A stretch of DNA of 64,000 bases from Actinoplanes oryzae (lineage in GTDB: Bacteria; Actinomycetota; Actinomycetes; Mycobacteriales; Micromonosporaceae). Position 1 is the first letter of the stretch. Each line of letters opens with the position of its first letter. The stretch spans positions 1-64,000 of the forward strand of contig NZ_JAUQWH010000014.1 of NCBI RefSeq assembly GCF_030757795.1, in the 5' to 3' direction. Shown here piece after piece: positions 1 to 10,387 of the stretch. The notes under the pieces were generated by a model. The model was not told the DNA's origin and ran no database searches. It saw only the letters and a list, made by a program, of their open reading frames with translations. The position numbers and the translations under genes are program-made.

Positions 1-735
1 ACCTTCTCCGGGCACCTCGACCAGATGATCCCCGCAGCCGCCGGGGCAGTCGGCCACTGGTACGTCACCGACGTCGTGGCCGACGCGGTCATGGACCTGG
101 CCCGCCAGACCGTCGAGTGGGGCAAGGACCTCCTCGCCTGGTTCCAGGACCTGCTCAAGGGCGCCGTCGCACCCGTATACATGTTCATCGACGCCTGGAA
201 CTGGGCCGACGTCAAAGCCCACGCCAACGGCGTGGCCGCCAACCTGTCCGAACAGAACCTCGCCGTCGACAACTCCGACTGGTCCGGCGCCGCCCGCGAC
301 GCCTACATCAGTGCCCTCGGCGCCCAGTCCTCCGCCGCGACACGTATCGGCTCGATCGCCGCCAGTACCCAGATCAACCTCATCGCGTGCGCCGCCGCCG
401 GCCTCACCTTCTACCTCGCCCTGGCCGCCGTCCTGGTCAAACTGATCGCCGCCGCCGTCACCGCGCTGGCCGCCTTCGGATCCGGTGTCTTCTCCTGGGC
501 CGGCGCCGCCATCATCCTCGAGGAAGCCGGCGTCAACACCGCCATCATCGGCGCCGCGCTCGCCACCCTGACAGCCTTCCTCGGGCTGCAGGTCACCGCC
601 ATGATCAACCTGCACAGCGACGCCATCGATCCCACCAGCTTCCCCCGCGGCGCCTGGCCCCACCCGCACACCGAGCAGTACCACGACGCCACCGTCACCG
701 ACGGCGACGCCGACTGGTCCCTCCAAGGCGACTGA
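1..735 (+). CDS. WXG/ESX-like membrane protein, 5' end outside the window
   Basis: The reading frame is open from the first base, so the start lies upstream; 244 residues are visible and the first internal ATG is at 25. The N-terminal part is helical and holds a Trp-Ser-Gly (WSGAARDAY, about residues 92-100), the W-x-G turn typical of ESX/WXG100-type proteins. Two or three long hydrophobic alanine-rich segments follow (about residues 120-205), then a polar tail. This is a WXG-domain plus transmembrane arrangement seen in type VII secretion-associated proteins of actinomycetes. What it does is unknown. No other ESX gene is visible, but the rest of the locus may lie upstream. Confidence 0.7.
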   Translation, partial: TFSGHLDQMIPAAAGAVGHWYVTDVVADAVMDLARQTVEWGKDLLAWFQDLLKGAVAPVYMFIDAWNWADVKAHANGVAANLSEQNLAVDNSDWSGAARDAYISALGAQSSAATRIGSIAASTQINLIACAAAGLTFYLALAAVLVKLIAAAVTALAAFGSGVFSWAGAAIILEEAGVNTAIIGAALATLTAFLGLQVTAMINLHSDAIDPTSFPRGAWPHPHTEQYHDATVTDGDADWSLQGD

Positions 736-948
736 GCCGGCCTCAGCACCCGCTCTGCCGTCGATCCGGGTTCCCCCGGTCGCGGCGTGGTCAGCCGGCG
801 GACGCGAGCGGCGCTCGATCGCGCGGGGCTGCCACACCGGCCAGCTGTCACGGCTCTGCCAATCAAGCCGTCGACGGGCCTCGCCGGACGCCCAGCCATG
901 ATCTTCGCCGGTATTGTGCGGGGACACTGCGGCGAATCAGGAGGTGTC

Positions 949-1716
949 ATGGGGGCGAAGACCGCTCTGCTGGCTTTTACCGACGGCGACTTGCGGCCGG
1001 CGCTGCTGGGCGCGACCCCGTCCGACGCAGCGGAGGCGGAAGCCGTGGTCCGGGAGATCCTTCCCGGGTACGAGGTGACATTGGCGGGCGACAGCACCCT
1101 CGATGTGACCTATCCGCCCGACGACGTCACCCATGTCTCGGTCCTGCCCGGAGCCGAGCTGCTGTGCGATCGCAGGCTCGTCCTCGACCGTCCTTCGGAG
1201 CTGCCCGAGCACCTGCTTCGAGCCGGCGCCGGCAGGCGGATCATCATGCACGGCATGCACTCGGTCGTGGACTGGCTCTGCTTCGCGGTCTGGGAGGACG
1301 GGAAGCTGATCCGCTCCTTGAGCCTGTCGCCCGACGGCGGCATCGAAGAGAACATCGGCGAGCCGTTCGACTTCGAGCGCCCCTATTGGGACGGACTGCA
1401 TCCGCTCGAGCCAGATCCGGCGTGGGAGGACCAGGATCCCTATCCGCTGCCGTTCCATCCCTTGGAGCTGGGCGAGGTGGCGCTGAACGCTTTGTTCGGC
1501 TTCGTCATCGAAGGCATGCCCGATCCGGACAGCATCGACGCCGGCGGCGTTCACATGCATGTCTTCCGCGTCGGTGACCCCTCCGGTCAGGAGCAGGAAG
1601 CACGCGAAGCGGCCTACGAGCGGGCGATGCGCGACATGGGCCCGCCGCGGATGTTCCGGATGGGCCCGGACGGCACGATGCAGGAAGTCAGCTGGGATGA
1701 CCCACTTCAACCCTGA
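949..1716 (+). CDS. DUF6928 family protein
   Basis: This 255-residue protein has the family pattern: an MGAKT start, a MHSVVDWLCFAVWEDG block near residue 100, an SLSLSPDGGI block just after it, and a PLPFHPLELGEVAL block near residue 165. The start at 949 is chosen because AGGAGGTG lies 3 bases upstream and the family begins there; the longer frame upstream has no such support. The function of the family is not known. It is soluble, acidic and has no signal peptide. It stands alone between two unrelated genes. Confidence 0.85.
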   Translation: MGAKTALLAFTDGDLRPALLGATPSDAAEAEAVVREILPGYEVTLAGDSTLDVTYPPDDVTHVSVLPGAELLCDRRLVLDRPSELPEHLLRAGAGRRIIMHGMHSVVDWLCFAVWEDGKLIRSLSLSPDGGIEENIGEPFDFERPYWDGLHPLEPDPAWEDQDPYPLPFHPLELGEVALNALFGFVIEGMPDPDSIDAGGVHMHVFRVGDPSGQEQEAREAAYERAMRDMGPPRMFRMGPDGTMQEVSWDDPLQP

Positions 1717-1977
1717 CGGCGTTCACAGCCGCCCGAGGCCGCTGTGTCCGCCTGGTGCAGCAGTTCGCGCATGACGGCGACGGCGGGGCCGTACTTGACG
1801 GCTGCGCGCTGCGCCTTCGGGCCGGGGGTGTGGATGAGGCCGACCGGCTGACATCGTCCGGCGGGAGCTTGCGGCGGCGCTCAGTCGTCCGGCGAGCCCG
1901 GCCGAGGTCATCACGACGAACGCCCGGCCCCGGCCGACGCCGACCATCGGCAGCGCCATCGCGGTCGGGTGAGCGGA
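1717..1977. other. intergenic gap, possible degraded coding remnant
   Basis: No intact gene is seen between the two convergent genes. On the minus strand the base composition is still coding-like, and short pieces in different frames look protein-like, for example a KAQRAAVKYGPAVAVMRELL stretch in one frame. This could be a decayed gene, but I cannot name a parent family. Confidence 0.3.
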
Positions 1978-3870
1978 TCACTCCGTGGCGGATTCGCCGA
2001 GCGAGGCCTTGATCGCGGTGACGCGTCTCTGAAGATCCGTCAGCGAGTTCTCGATCCGTGTCATGCGCCGGGACGCGGCCTTCAGCCGTTCCAGGTTGGT
2101 GGACCTGCGTTGCGGCTCGACGATCTCCTGCGACTGCTCGCTGATGTCCCGCAAGGTGTCGAGGGTGGACCCGATCCGATCCATCAGCTTGCTGGTGTTG
2201 TCGATGGTCGTGTCGAGCGACCCCGGGGGTGGCTTCTCCGTCGAGATCGCCACGAGGTCGGCTCGGTAGAGGTTGACCAGCTCACGGGCCTCGGGCAGTT
2301 CGGTGACGAGAGCGTCCAGCGCCGGATTGAGCTGTCTCGTAGCCTCGGCCAGCTTGCGCATCACTTTGGGCCTGGCCTTGTTCACCTCGGACTTCTTGAT
2401 GTTCTTGTCCTTCTCCGTGGCGCTGCCACTTCCGGCCAGTTGCCGGGCTTCGGGAATCCACCCGGCCAGCTCGGTGAACAAGGAGCGGATCTCCTTGAGC
2501 TGATCGGCGAGACTCTCCCGGTCGGCCCGAGTGCGGAAGGTGACCTCGCCGTGCTGCAGCCACCCCGCGATCCGGGTGACGTCGTTCGGCGAGAAGCCCC
2601 GGGGGAAATCCTCCTTGTCCAGCGGCTCCGTGACGCGAGGGTCGTTGTTCAAGGTCTGCTGCTTACCGGTACGGGTCGGCGCGTACTCCACCTGGATCCG
2701 TTCGTAGCCGATGTCATCCGCGTCGTCCCGGGCCCCCGGACGATTCCCCCGGTGAAAGGCCTCCATGCGCCGCCCGCCGTGGCTGTCGTAGTCGGCCCGG
2801 GGCTTCTCCTCGAAGTAACGCACCTTGAACCCCAGCATGGCGATGGCTTCGAGGTTGCCGCTACGCGCCCCGAAGTGGCGGGCCTCGGAGAACTTGCGAT
2901 CAAAATAGTCGAAGAGCCGGAACTGCCCGGTCCGGGTGTTGCCGCCCCACGCCGTGAGCAGCGGAGATTTCCGCCTTTCCCAGAATTCCGTCAGGTCGTA
3001 CGCGTTGTTCTCCCTGGCCAGCAAGGTGCTGTACTTGCCGGCGGAGGCGGCGTCCTTGCCGGAGTCGCCGACGATGACGACCGGCTGGGAGCCGCCGATC
3101 CGGTCGATGATCTGGCCCATGCCCTCGTAACTGGTGTCGTGCTCGGGATGGGCTTCGCCGCGTTTGCCGCTGAAGCGGGACCACAGGATCGCGATGGCAC
3201 TGCCCTCCGTGGGCACTCCCAGGCTCGACAGCCACTCGGCGATGGGCTCGTCCCAGGCGCCCGCCTGGCCGGACCCCTTCTCGTTCATCCCGCCCCACTG
3301 CTTGCGCAGCCGGTTACGGGACTGGGCGTTGAAGGACGCCGCCACGTCCTTGGTGGCGTCCGTCGTGTACTTCGGAACCACGCCGGCCTGCTGTTGTGTG
3401 TAGCCCTCCGCCTTCAGGAAGATCCGCTTCGATTCGATGCCCGACTCGAGGTAGAACTTGCGGATGGCGAGGCTGTGGTCCTTCTTGCCGCTACCGGCCG
3501 CGGCGCTGCCCTCGGCCGTGGCGTCCTGCCGGTCGATGAAAACGTTCATGGTCGGCTTTCGCAGCAACACCTCGGCGATGGAGAACTGGTCACCCGTCGC
3601 ATAGGCGGGCTGGACCAGCACCTCGGCGGAGGGCGGAGCCATCTGCGTCTCCGCGGCGTCGGTCGCATCGGGTGCGGAGATCATGCGCTGAACCGTCCGG
3701 CCGGCCAGCATCCGCTCGACAGCCGCATTCCCGGCCGTGCGCTGCAGCGTCTGAATCGCAGCCGACCCGGCCGGGGCCCCCGCGACGGCTGAGCTCACCT
3801 CCGCCTCAGCAGACCGCCGACCAATTTCCGGCGACGTGACAGTGGCCTTGCGCGAAACCATACGCTTCAC
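1978..3870 (-). CDS. LQRxxGNxAV-motif protein, candidate injection-system-associated effector
   Basis: This 630-residue protein carries LQRTAGNAAVERML at residues 42-55 and VQRM at 60-63, inside a disordered alanine-rich N-terminus. That motif is common at the N-terminus of actinobacterial proteins associated with extracellular contractile injection systems, often next to DUF4157. Residues about 70-420 form a globular part with a VVIVGDSG segment and an ARSGNLEAIAMLG segment; I do not recognise the fold, though a nucleotide-sugar-binding (glycosyltransferase-like) site is conceivable. Residues about 440-630 are heptad-rich and probably coiled coil. Start is GTG at 3870; an ATG at 3861 is equally possible. 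No sheath, tube or baseplate genes are in the window. Codon use is less extreme than in its neighbours, which hints at transfer. Confidence 0.65.
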   Translation of the reverse strand: MKRMVSRKATVTSPEIGRRSAEAEVSSAVAGAPAGSAAIQTLQRTAGNAAVERMLAGRTVQRMISAPDATDAAETQMAPPSAEVLVQPAYATGDQFSIAEVLLRKPTMNVFIDRQDATAEGSAAAGSGKKDHSLAIRKFYLESGIESKRIFLKAEGYTQQQAGVVPKYTTDATKDVAASFNAQSRNRLRKQWGGMNEKGSGQAGAWDEPIAEWLSSLGVPTEGSAIAILWSRFSGKRGEAHPEHDTSYEGMGQIIDRIGGSQPVVIVGDSGKDAASAGKYSTLLARENNAYDLTEFWERRKSPLLTAWGGNTRTGQFRLFDYFDRKFSEARHFGARSGNLEAIAMLGFKVRYFEEKPRADYDSHGGRRMEAFHRGNRPGARDDADDIGYERIQVEYAPTRTGKQQTLNNDPRVTEPLDKEDFPRGFSPNDVTRIAGWLQHGEVTFRTRADRESLADQLKEIRSLFTELAGWIPEARQLAGSGSATEKDKNIKKSEVNKARPKVMRKLAEATRQLNPALDALVTELPEARELVNLYRADLVAISTEKPPPGSLDTTIDNTSKLMDRIGSTLDTLRDISEQSQEIVEPQRRSTNLERLKAASRRMTRIENSLTDLQRRVTAIKASLGESATE

Positions 3871-4009
3871 ACGCGCAGCCTATTGCACCACGGCAGGGTC
3901 GCGACATGTCTGAACCGACCCTAGGGCAGCAGCCGCATGCGTGGCTTGACAGACTCCTCCGGCACCCGGTCGTACCGACAGCCCCGGCGCCGCATGCGCG
4001 GGCGGCGGG

Positions 4010-5899
4010 TCAGCCGACGTGGATGTGGGGCCGGCGGCGGCGGTCGTGCTCGGCCTGGCGGACCATTTCCCGGGTGACCGGGGCGACCTCGCCCTGGCCG
4101 AAGAACAGGTAGCGCAGGAAGTTGGCCGCCGGGTTGCCTTCGGTCCATTCGAAGTAGATGTGCGGCCGGCGCCCGGTCAGGTCGCGGATGTGCAGCAGCG
4201 TGGCCGCCAGGGCGCTCGGCACCGAGGAGCTTTCCACGGTGAGCACCCGGTAGCGGTGGTGCAGCACCTCGCCGTGCAGGCGCAGCTCGGTCTCGAAGTC
4301 CGACGCGTCGCGCACGGTCACCTCGACGAAGATGAGGTCGCGATCGTCGGCCAGATCGTTGTCCGCGATGATCTGGGCGATCTTATCGCTGTACTCGCGG
4401 GCGTCGCGGCGGTCCGGCTCGTTGGCGATCAGACGCACATTGCGCCGCCCGAGCTCGCTCAGGAACTGCGCGGCCACCTCGTCCGTCTCGATGCCCGTCA
4501 CCCGCAGCTCGAAGGCCCGGAACAGCCGCGACAGCAGCGAGATCACCAGAATCGCGCCGATGAAGCACGCCGCGATGCGCACCCCGTCGGGGCGTTCAAA
4601 GACATTGACCACCGTCGTGTACGCGAACACGACCGCGATGATCCCGAAGCCCCACACCCGCGCCCGCTGCCCCCGCCGGTGAGCTGACAACGTCACCGCG
4701 ACCGCCGCGGAGGTCATCAGCACGAGCACGCCCGTGGCATAGGCGCCGCCCTGCGCGTCCACGTCGGCGCGAAAGATGATCGTGATCAGGAACGCGGTCA
4801 GGGTGAACACCAGCACCAGCGGCCGCACCGCCCGCGCCCAGCCCGGCGCCATGCCGAACTTGGGCAGGTAGCGAGGCACCAGGTTGAGCAACCCGGCCAT
4901 GGCGGACGCCCCGGCGAACCACAGGATCGCGATCGTCGACACGTCGTACACCGTGCCGAAGGCCGCGTCCAGGTTCTCGTGCGCCAGGTAGGCCAGGGCC
5001 CGCCCGTTGGCCTCCCCGCCGTCCTCGAACTCCCGCTGCGGGATGAGCACGGTCGTCACCACGCTGCTGGTGAGCAGGAAGCAGCTCATGATGACCGCGG
5101 CCGTCGTGAGCAGCCGTTTCGTGCCCCGGATCCGCTCCGGCAGGTCGCCCTTGACCTGCGGCATCACCGCGACACCCGTCTCGAAGCCGGACAGGCCCAG
5201 CGCCAGCTTCGGGAAAACGAGCAAAGCGACAGCGACCATCATGAGCGGATCGCCATGCTGCGTGGTCAAGGCCGTCGTCCAGTCACTGACCTGCGACGGG
5301 TGCGTGATGACACGGACGAGGCCCTGGGCGACCACCACGACGTTGAGCGCGAGATAGACGCCCACCAGGCCCACCGCGATGCCGATCGCCTCGGTGAAGC
5401 CCTTGAGGAACACGCCGCCGAGCAGCGCGATGAGCACCAGCGTGACGATCACCTCGTGGCCCTGCAGGGCGGCCGGCCAGTACGGGTTCTCGTCGATGTG
5501 CGCCGTCGCGTCCGCCGCCGACAGCGTGATCGTGATGATGAAGTCCGTCGCGGCGAAGCCCAGCAGGGCGAGCACGAACAGCTTGCCCTTCCAGAACGAC
5601 AACAGCTTCATGAGCATGGCGATCGAGCCCTCGCCGTGCGGGCTGTCCGCGGCGACGCGCCGATAGACCGGCAGCGCCCCCAGCAGCGTCACCAGCACGA
5701 GCACCAGCGTCGCGACCGGGGACAGCACGCCGGCGGCCAGCGCCGCGATGCCGGGCTGATACCCGAGCGTGGAGAAGTAGTCCACACCGGTCAGGCACAT
5801 CACCTTCCACCACGAGTGCGGTTTCTCCCCGCCCTCGCCGTGCGGCCCCTGATGCTGGCCGGCCTGCTCGTTGAGGCCCTTCAGGAGCCATTCGCTCAT
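4010..5899 (-). CDS. APC-superfamily permease with C-terminal cytosolic domain
   Basis: A 629-residue integral membrane protein with about 12 hydrophobic segments between residues 30 and 480, including the first-helix signature [17 protein letters not shown] typical of APC transporters, followed by about 150 soluble residues. It should carry amino acids or other small solutes through the cytoplasmic membrane, driven by an ion gradient; the substrate cannot be read. The start at 5899 is preferred because the upstream extension of 59 residues is arginine-rich and not family-like. The gene is divergent from the PLP enzyme at 6075, with 175 bases between them. Confidence 0.8.
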   Translation of the reverse strand: MSEWLLKGLNEQAGQHQGPHGEGGEKPHSWWKVMCLTGVDYFSTLGYQPGIAALAAGVLSPVATLVLVLVTLLGALPVYRRVAADSPHGEGSIAMLMKLLSFWKGKLFVLALLGFAATDFIITITLSAADATAHIDENPYWPAALQGHEVIVTLVLIALLGGVFLKGFTEAIGIAVGLVGVYLALNVVVVAQGLVRVITHPSQVSDWTTALTTQHGDPLMMVAVALLVFPKLALGLSGFETGVAVMPQVKGDLPERIRGTKRLLTTAAVIMSCFLLTSSVVTTVLIPQREFEDGGEANGRALAYLAHENLDAAFGTVYDVSTIAILWFAGASAMAGLLNLVPRYLPKFGMAPGWARAVRPLVLVFTLTAFLITIIFRADVDAQGGAYATGVLVLMTSAAVAVTLSAHRRGQRARVWGFGIIAVVFAYTTVVNVFERPDGVRIAACFIGAILVISLLSRLFRAFELRVTGIETDEVAAQFLSELGRRNVRLIANEPDRRDAREYSDKIAQIIADNDLADDRDLIFVEVTVRDASDFETELRLHGEVLHHRYRVLTVESSSVPSALAATLLHIRDLTGRRPHIYFEWTEGNPAANFLRYLFFGQGEVAPVTREMVRQAEHDRRRRPHIHVG

Positions 5900-6074
5900 C
5901 ACCACGGGCCTGCGTCGTCCTCTCGCGCTGCAACTCTGGGGTGAATAGTGGCGCGCCGTGATCCGCACCGCCCGCCCCGCGGCGTTAAGAACGCGTAGAG
6001 ATTTCCCGTACGCGCCGTCAAAGCCCCGTATCCACCCCTGTCCGGCGCCGCGCGGCCCGCCCGAGCATCGGGTC

Positions 6075-7370
6075 ATGACCCTCGCCGAGCTGCTCCCGAC
6101 GTTCCGCGCCTCGCTGCGCCATCATCTCGACCCCGCCGTCTGGCCGGCCACCGCCCGCTGGGGCGACCACGGCGACCTGCTGATCGGCGACGTCCGCGCC
6201 ACGACGCTCGCGGCGACCTACGGCACGCCCGTGCACGTGCTCGACGAACATGACGTCCGGACCAGGTGCGCGGAGTACGTGGCGGCGTTCGGCCGGCGCG
6301 GGGTCTCGTACAGTGCGAAGGCGGGCCTGACCACCGGCGAGGCCCGCTGGATAGCCGGGGCCGGGCTCGGCTGTTACGTGGGTTCGGCCGCCGACCTGCG
6401 CACCGCGCTCCTGGCGGGGTTCCGGCCCGCGCGGCTGGTCCTGCACGGCACGGCCAAATCCCTGCACGACCTTGATGCCGCGTACGACTGCGGTGCCGCC
6501 GTGGTCGTCGGCACGCCCGGCGAACTGGCGGCGGTCGAGGCGCGCGCGCCGCTCGGACAGCGCGTGCATGTCCGGGTGACGCCGTCAGCTGCGGGCCGCA
6601 CCCGGTGCCGCTACGGCTTCCGGCTCGGCTCGAGCGCCGCCCTCGACGCCGTCGCCACCGTGCTGCACAGCCGCAACCTGCGCCTGGCCGGGCTGGACTG
6701 CTCGCTCGGTCACCAGCTGAGCCGCTTCCAGGCGTACGAGGCGTGCGTGCGCGAAGCCGTCGCCTTCTGCGCGGTTGCGCGAGCGCGCACCGGCGCCGAT
6801 GTGCGAACGCTCAATCTGGGCGGCGGGCACGCCGTGGCGTACAGCGGTCACGACAGCGCCTTCGCGGTGGCAGCCTTCGCCCGCCGCATCCGTACGGTCC
6901 TGCGGCTCGCCGCCGAACGTCACGCCGTGCCGGAACCGGCGCTCACCGTCTCCCCCGGCCGTGCCCTGGTCGCCCGGGCCGGCGTCACCGTTCACCGCGT
7001 CGCCGAGGTCACCACGCTGACCGACGGGCGGCTGACGGTCGCGCTCGACGGCGCCGTTCCCGACTGCGCCACGGCGGCGGACTGCGCGGGCCGCCACACC
7101 GCCGAACTCGCCGGCCGCGTCTCCGAGGCCCCGATGCGCCTGGCGATGGTCACGGCGGGTCACGCCGCCGCCGGCGTGCTGGTGCCGGCCATGGAGCTGC
7201 CCGCCGACGTGACCGTGGGCGACATCCTCGTGGTGGCGGGCACGGGCGCGTACCACCATCGCCGTGACCCCTTCGCGGGGCGGCCGCCGGTCGTCGGGGT
7301 GGCCGGCGGGCTGGCACGCACCCAGGTGCGCCGCGACACCGTCGACGATCTGCTGCATCGAGTCGTCTGA
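6075..7370 (+). CDS. PLP-dependent diaminopimelate/ornithine decarboxylase-fold protein
   Basis: A 431-residue fold-type III PLP enzyme. The barrel begins near residue 50 and the Schiff-base lysine is in SAKAG at residue 82. A glycine loop LNLGGGHAV near residue 240 would bind the PLP phosphate, and the C-terminal beta domain ends with a GAYHHRRD segment where LysA has its GAY motif. It resembles LysA (meso-diaminopimelate decarboxylase), but the catalytic Cys block typical of LysA is not obvious and the sequence is divergent, so another amino-acid or carboxylated-diamine substrate is possible. The start at 6075 matches the family N-terminus. It converges on the SARP gene 28 bases downstream. 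Confidence 0.65.
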   Translation: MTLAELLPTFRASLRHHLDPAVWPATARWGDHGDLLIGDVRATTLAATYGTPVHVLDEHDVRTRCAEYVAAFGRRGVSYSAKAGLTTGEARWIAGAGLGCYVGSAADLRTALLAGFRPARLVLHGTAKSLHDLDAAYDCGAAVVVGTPGELAAVEARAPLGQRVHVRVTPSAAGRTRCRYGFRLGSSAALDAVATVLHSRNLRLAGLDCSLGHQLSRFQAYEACVREAVAFCAVARARTGADVRTLNLGGGHAVAYSGHDSAFAVAAFARRIRTVLRLAAERHAVPEPALTVSPGRALVARAGVTVHRVAEVTTLTDGRLTVALDGAVPDCATAADCAGRHTAELAGRVSEAPMRLAMVTAGHAAAGVLVPAMELPADVTVGDILVVAGTGAYHHRRDPFAGRPPVVGVAGGLARTQVRRDTVDDLLHRVV

Positions 7371-7398
7371 CCGCCCGGCGGTGCGGGAGCCGGTCGGG

Positions 7399-10317
7399 TC
7401 AGCGGTGCGCGTCCAGCTGGGCGAGCAGGTCGTCGACGGGGCCGAAGGACAGCACGCCGCTCGCCGCGCCGGCCAGCTGACCGGCGGCGGGCAGCAGCGC
7501 CTCGTGCAGGCGGGCGCACGCGGCCCGGTCCCCCAGCGCGACCGCCGCCCGGGCGAGCAACGCCAGCCGCGCTTCGAGCAGCAGGTCGTGGGGTGAGTCG
7601 GGCGCGGCGTTCAGGGCGGCCGCCGCCTCCTCGCGCCGCCCCGCGCGGGCCAGCAGCCACGGCCGCGCCCACGGCTCATACGGCCCGAGCCCGTCCCCGT
7701 CCGGCGGCGAGAAGGCACCGGCCTTGCCCCGCGGCGGGAAACCAGCGAGCTCGCCCGAGAGCCACGTCAGCCCGGCGAGCCCGTCCTCCACGCCCGGCAT
7801 GCCACCGGTTGCCAACCTCGCGAAGGCCGTGTCGTAAGCCTCGGCAGCGTCTCCCCCGGCGACCGCCGCGCCCAGCGCCCGGGCGAGGCCGGTGAAGATG
7901 GCGACGGCAGGCAGGTCGTACTCCCCGGCCAGCCGGTCGGCGGCGTCCGCATGCTTCTCGGCCGCCGTGCGGTCGCCGAACGCGCAGGCTGCCTGCATGC
8001 GTACCAGATGGCCGAGCACCTCGAAGGTCACCAGCCCGTGCCGCCCCGCCACGTCGACGAGCTCGGCCCCGATGGCGTCTCGCTCGGCGGCGAGCCCCGC
8101 CCGCGCACAACCGTGCAGGAAACGCGCATTCAACGCGAGCACCAGCAACGCCGGATCGCCGAGCTCACGCGCCAGCAGCTCGGCCTCCCCGGCTGCGCGC
8201 AGGCCCCGCTCGCCGGTCTCGCCCCGCAGCTCCAGCGCCAGCGCGCACAACAGCCGCGCCCGCAGCGCACCCCGGGTGCCGGGCAGCGCCCCCGAGACCG
8301 CCGCGGCGATCCGCGCGGACAGCACCTCGTCGTCGTTGCGCGGCCAGATCGCCGGGACGTCGAACCCGGCCAGCGCCCGCGCCAGCAGCTCGGGGTCGGC
8401 GGCGGCCGCCTCGACGGCCTGCACCCGCAGCACGCGGCTCTCCCCGAGCCGCCCCAGCACGGCGAGCGCGCGCCCCAGCCCGGTCAGCGCGGCGACCTTC
8501 TCCCCGGGCGTCGCCGCGCCGGCAACCGCTTGCCGCCACAGCCGGGCCGCCTCGTGCGGATTGCTGCGTGCCTCCGCCTCGACGGCTGCCGCGCCGGCGT
8601 GCCGGGCCGCGCGGGCGCCGTGGGATGCGCCCGCCCGGCCGTAGTGGTGCGCGAGCAGGGCGTGCGCGCCGGGGCGGGCGCGTTCGATCGCCTCGGCCGC
8701 CTCGGCGTGCCACCGGCGGCGGCGCAGCTCGGACAGGTCGTCGTAGAGGGTGTCGCGTACCAGGATGTGGGTGAAGCGCAACCCCTCCGCCTCCGTGAGG
8801 AAGCCCGCGTCCAAGGCGGCGTCGACCGCATCCAGGACGTCGCCGCCGGCCAGCGCGGCGAGCAGGTCGGGATCCACGTCGCGGCCCAGCACGGCGGCCC
8901 GCTGCAGCACCTCGCGGCTGCCGGCCGGCAGCCGGGCGAGGCGGTGCCGGAGCACGTCGCGCACCCCGTCGGGGATGCGCTCGCCGGAGCCCGCCAGCCG
9001 CGCCAGCTCGCGCACGAAGAACGGGTTCCCGCCGCTGCGCCGATGGATGTCGCGCACGGCATCGGCATCCACGGCGGGCCCGGCCACCGCGGCGACCAGG
9101 GCGCCGACCTCCGCCCGGCCGAGCCCGCCCAGCCGGATCCGGACCGGTTCGGTCTTCGCCCAGCGCGCCAGCATCGCGGCCGCGGCCGGACCCACCTCAC
9201 CCGGCCGGTACGTGACGACGACCAGCCCCCTGCCGCCCTCGATCAGCCCGCCGAGCACGTCCAGGCCGTCGCCGTCGGCGTAGTGCACGTCGTCGGCGAC
9301 CACCAGCAGCGGCGCCTCCCCCGCGCCGGGCAGCACCGGCCACAGCATCGGCGCGCCGTCGTGCTCGGGCCCGCGCGCCCACACCGACGGCCAGCCCAGC
9401 CGGCGTACGACCTCCTCGGCGAACGCGCTCTTGCCCGCGCCCGCCTCGCCGGTCACGAGCACCACGACGGCGCGCCGCCCCGCCAACGCATCGGCGGCGG
9501 CCTGCTCCACGACGGCGACCTCGGCGGCGCGCCCCACGAAGACACGCCCCGGCCCGGCGACGGCCCGCGGGCGCTCCGCCGTCAGCGCGGGATCCTGCAC
9601 GAGCACCGCGGTCTCCAGCTCCCGCAGCCGTGGACCCGGATCGACGCCCAGCTCATCCACCAGCGTCTTGCGGGCCTCCCGCAGGCTCTCCAGCGCCTCG
9701 CCCTGGCGCCCCGAGCGGTACAGCGCCAGCGCCAGCAGATGCCACGCGTCCTCCCGCAACGGCCGCTGCGCCACGTGCGCGCGCAACCCCGGCACCGCCT
9801 CCGCCGCCCGGTCCAGCCGCAGCAGCGCCTCGCCCCGCCGCTCGACGGCGAGCATCCTCAGCTCCTCGAGCCGGTCACCCTCGGCGCGGGCCCAGGCCGT
9901 CTCGGCGAATTCTTCGTACGCGCCCCCGCGCCACAGCCCCAGCGCCCCGTCCACCAACCCGAGCGCCTCGCCGGGGGCGACGCGTCCCGCCCGGGCGACC
10001 AGCTCCTCAAACTCCGCCGCGTCGAGCGTGGCCGGCGGCTCGACCCGCAGCGCGTACCCGGGTGGGCGGGTGACCAGCAGCGACGGTGCCTGTCGCGGCG
10101 CCCGGCCCGGCTCCAGGGCCCGGCGCAGATCGGCGACGAAGGTGCGCAGCGCGGCGACGGCACCGTCCGGCGGGGTCTCCCACAGGTCCGTGACCAGCCG
10201 GTCCACCGACACGACGCGGCCGCCGGCGATGAGCAGCCGCGCCAGCAGCGCCCGCTGCAGCTTCCCGCCCAGGGCGGCGTCCGATGCGGCGATCGGCCCG
10301 AGCACCTGGAATCTCAC
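7399..10317 (-). CDS. SARP/BTAD transcriptional regulator with AAA ATPase and TPR region
   Basis: A 972-residue regulator of the AfsR/SARP type. It has an OmpR-like winged helix (about 1-95, starting VRFQVLGP), a bacterial transcriptional activation domain (about 95-245, with the family block DAAEFEELVARAG and DELGVDPGPRL at its end), then an AAA-type ATPase with Walker A GEAGAGKS near residue 300 and Walker B LLVVADDVHYAD near 345, and a long alpha-helical TPR-like C-terminus. Such proteins activate secondary-metabolite or stress genes. The GTG at 10317 is chosen because the winged helix starts there; a start 26 residues earlier would nearly abut the divergent hydrolase gene. It is probably the regulator of that hydrolase, whose ATG is 70 bases away. 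Confidence 0.85.
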   Translation of the reverse strand: MRFQVLGPIAASDAALGGKLQRALLARLLIAGGRVVSVDRLVTDLWETPPDGAVAALRTFVADLRRALEPGRAPRQAPSLLVTRPPGYALRVEPPATLDAAEFEELVARAGRVAPGEALGLVDGALGLWRGGAYEEFAETAWARAEGDRLEELRMLAVERRGEALLRLDRAAEAVPGLRAHVAQRPLREDAWHLLALALYRSGRQGEALESLREARKTLVDELGVDPGPRLRELETAVLVQDPALTAERPRAVAGPGRVFVGRAAEVAVVEQAAADALAGRRAVVVLVTGEAGAGKSAFAEEVVRRLGWPSVWARGPEHDGAPMLWPVLPGAGEAPLLVVADDVHYADGDGLDVLGGLIEGGRGLVVVTYRPGEVGPAAAAMLARWAKTEPVRIRLGGLGRAEVGALVAAVAGPAVDADAVRDIHRRSGGNPFFVRELARLAGSGERIPDGVRDVLRHRLARLPAGSREVLQRAAVLGRDVDPDLLAALAGGDVLDAVDAALDAGFLTEAEGLRFTHILVRDTLYDDLSELRRRRWHAEAAEAIERARPGAHALLAHHYGRAGASHGARAARHAGAAAVEAEARSNPHEAARLWRQAVAGAATPGEKVAALTGLGRALAVLGRLGESRVLRVQAVEAAAADPELLARALAGFDVPAIWPRNDDEVLSARIAAAVSGALPGTRGALRARLLCALALELRGETGERGLRAAGEAELLARELGDPALLVLALNARFLHGCARAGLAAERDAIGAELVDVAGRHGLVTFEVLGHLVRMQAACAFGDRTAAEKHADAADRLAGEYDLPAVAIFTGLARALGAAVAGGDAAEAYDTAFARLATGGMPGVEDGLAGLTWLSGELAGFPPRGKAGAFSPPDGDGLGPYEPWARPWLLARAGRREEAAAALNAAPDSPHDLLLEARLALLARAAVALGDRAACARLHEALLPAAGQLAGAASGVLSFGPVDDLLAQLDAHR

Positions 10318-10387
10318 GGGATCCCATCGTAGGCGCCACTCATCCGGCACTGACCCGGCACTCATCGCGGCGCGCGAGGGTGGCTCC

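Noticed and set aside
1969-3792. Long plus-strand frame of about 600 codons opposite the LQRxxGN gene
   Set aside because: It is the antisense shadow of a gene with clear motifs; its product is Leu/Gly/Arg-rich without domains and has no ribosome site.
8568-9283. Several plus-strand frames inside the SARP gene
   Set aside because: All are Arg/Pro/Ala-rich shadows; the SARP, Walker A and Walker B motifs are on the minus strand.
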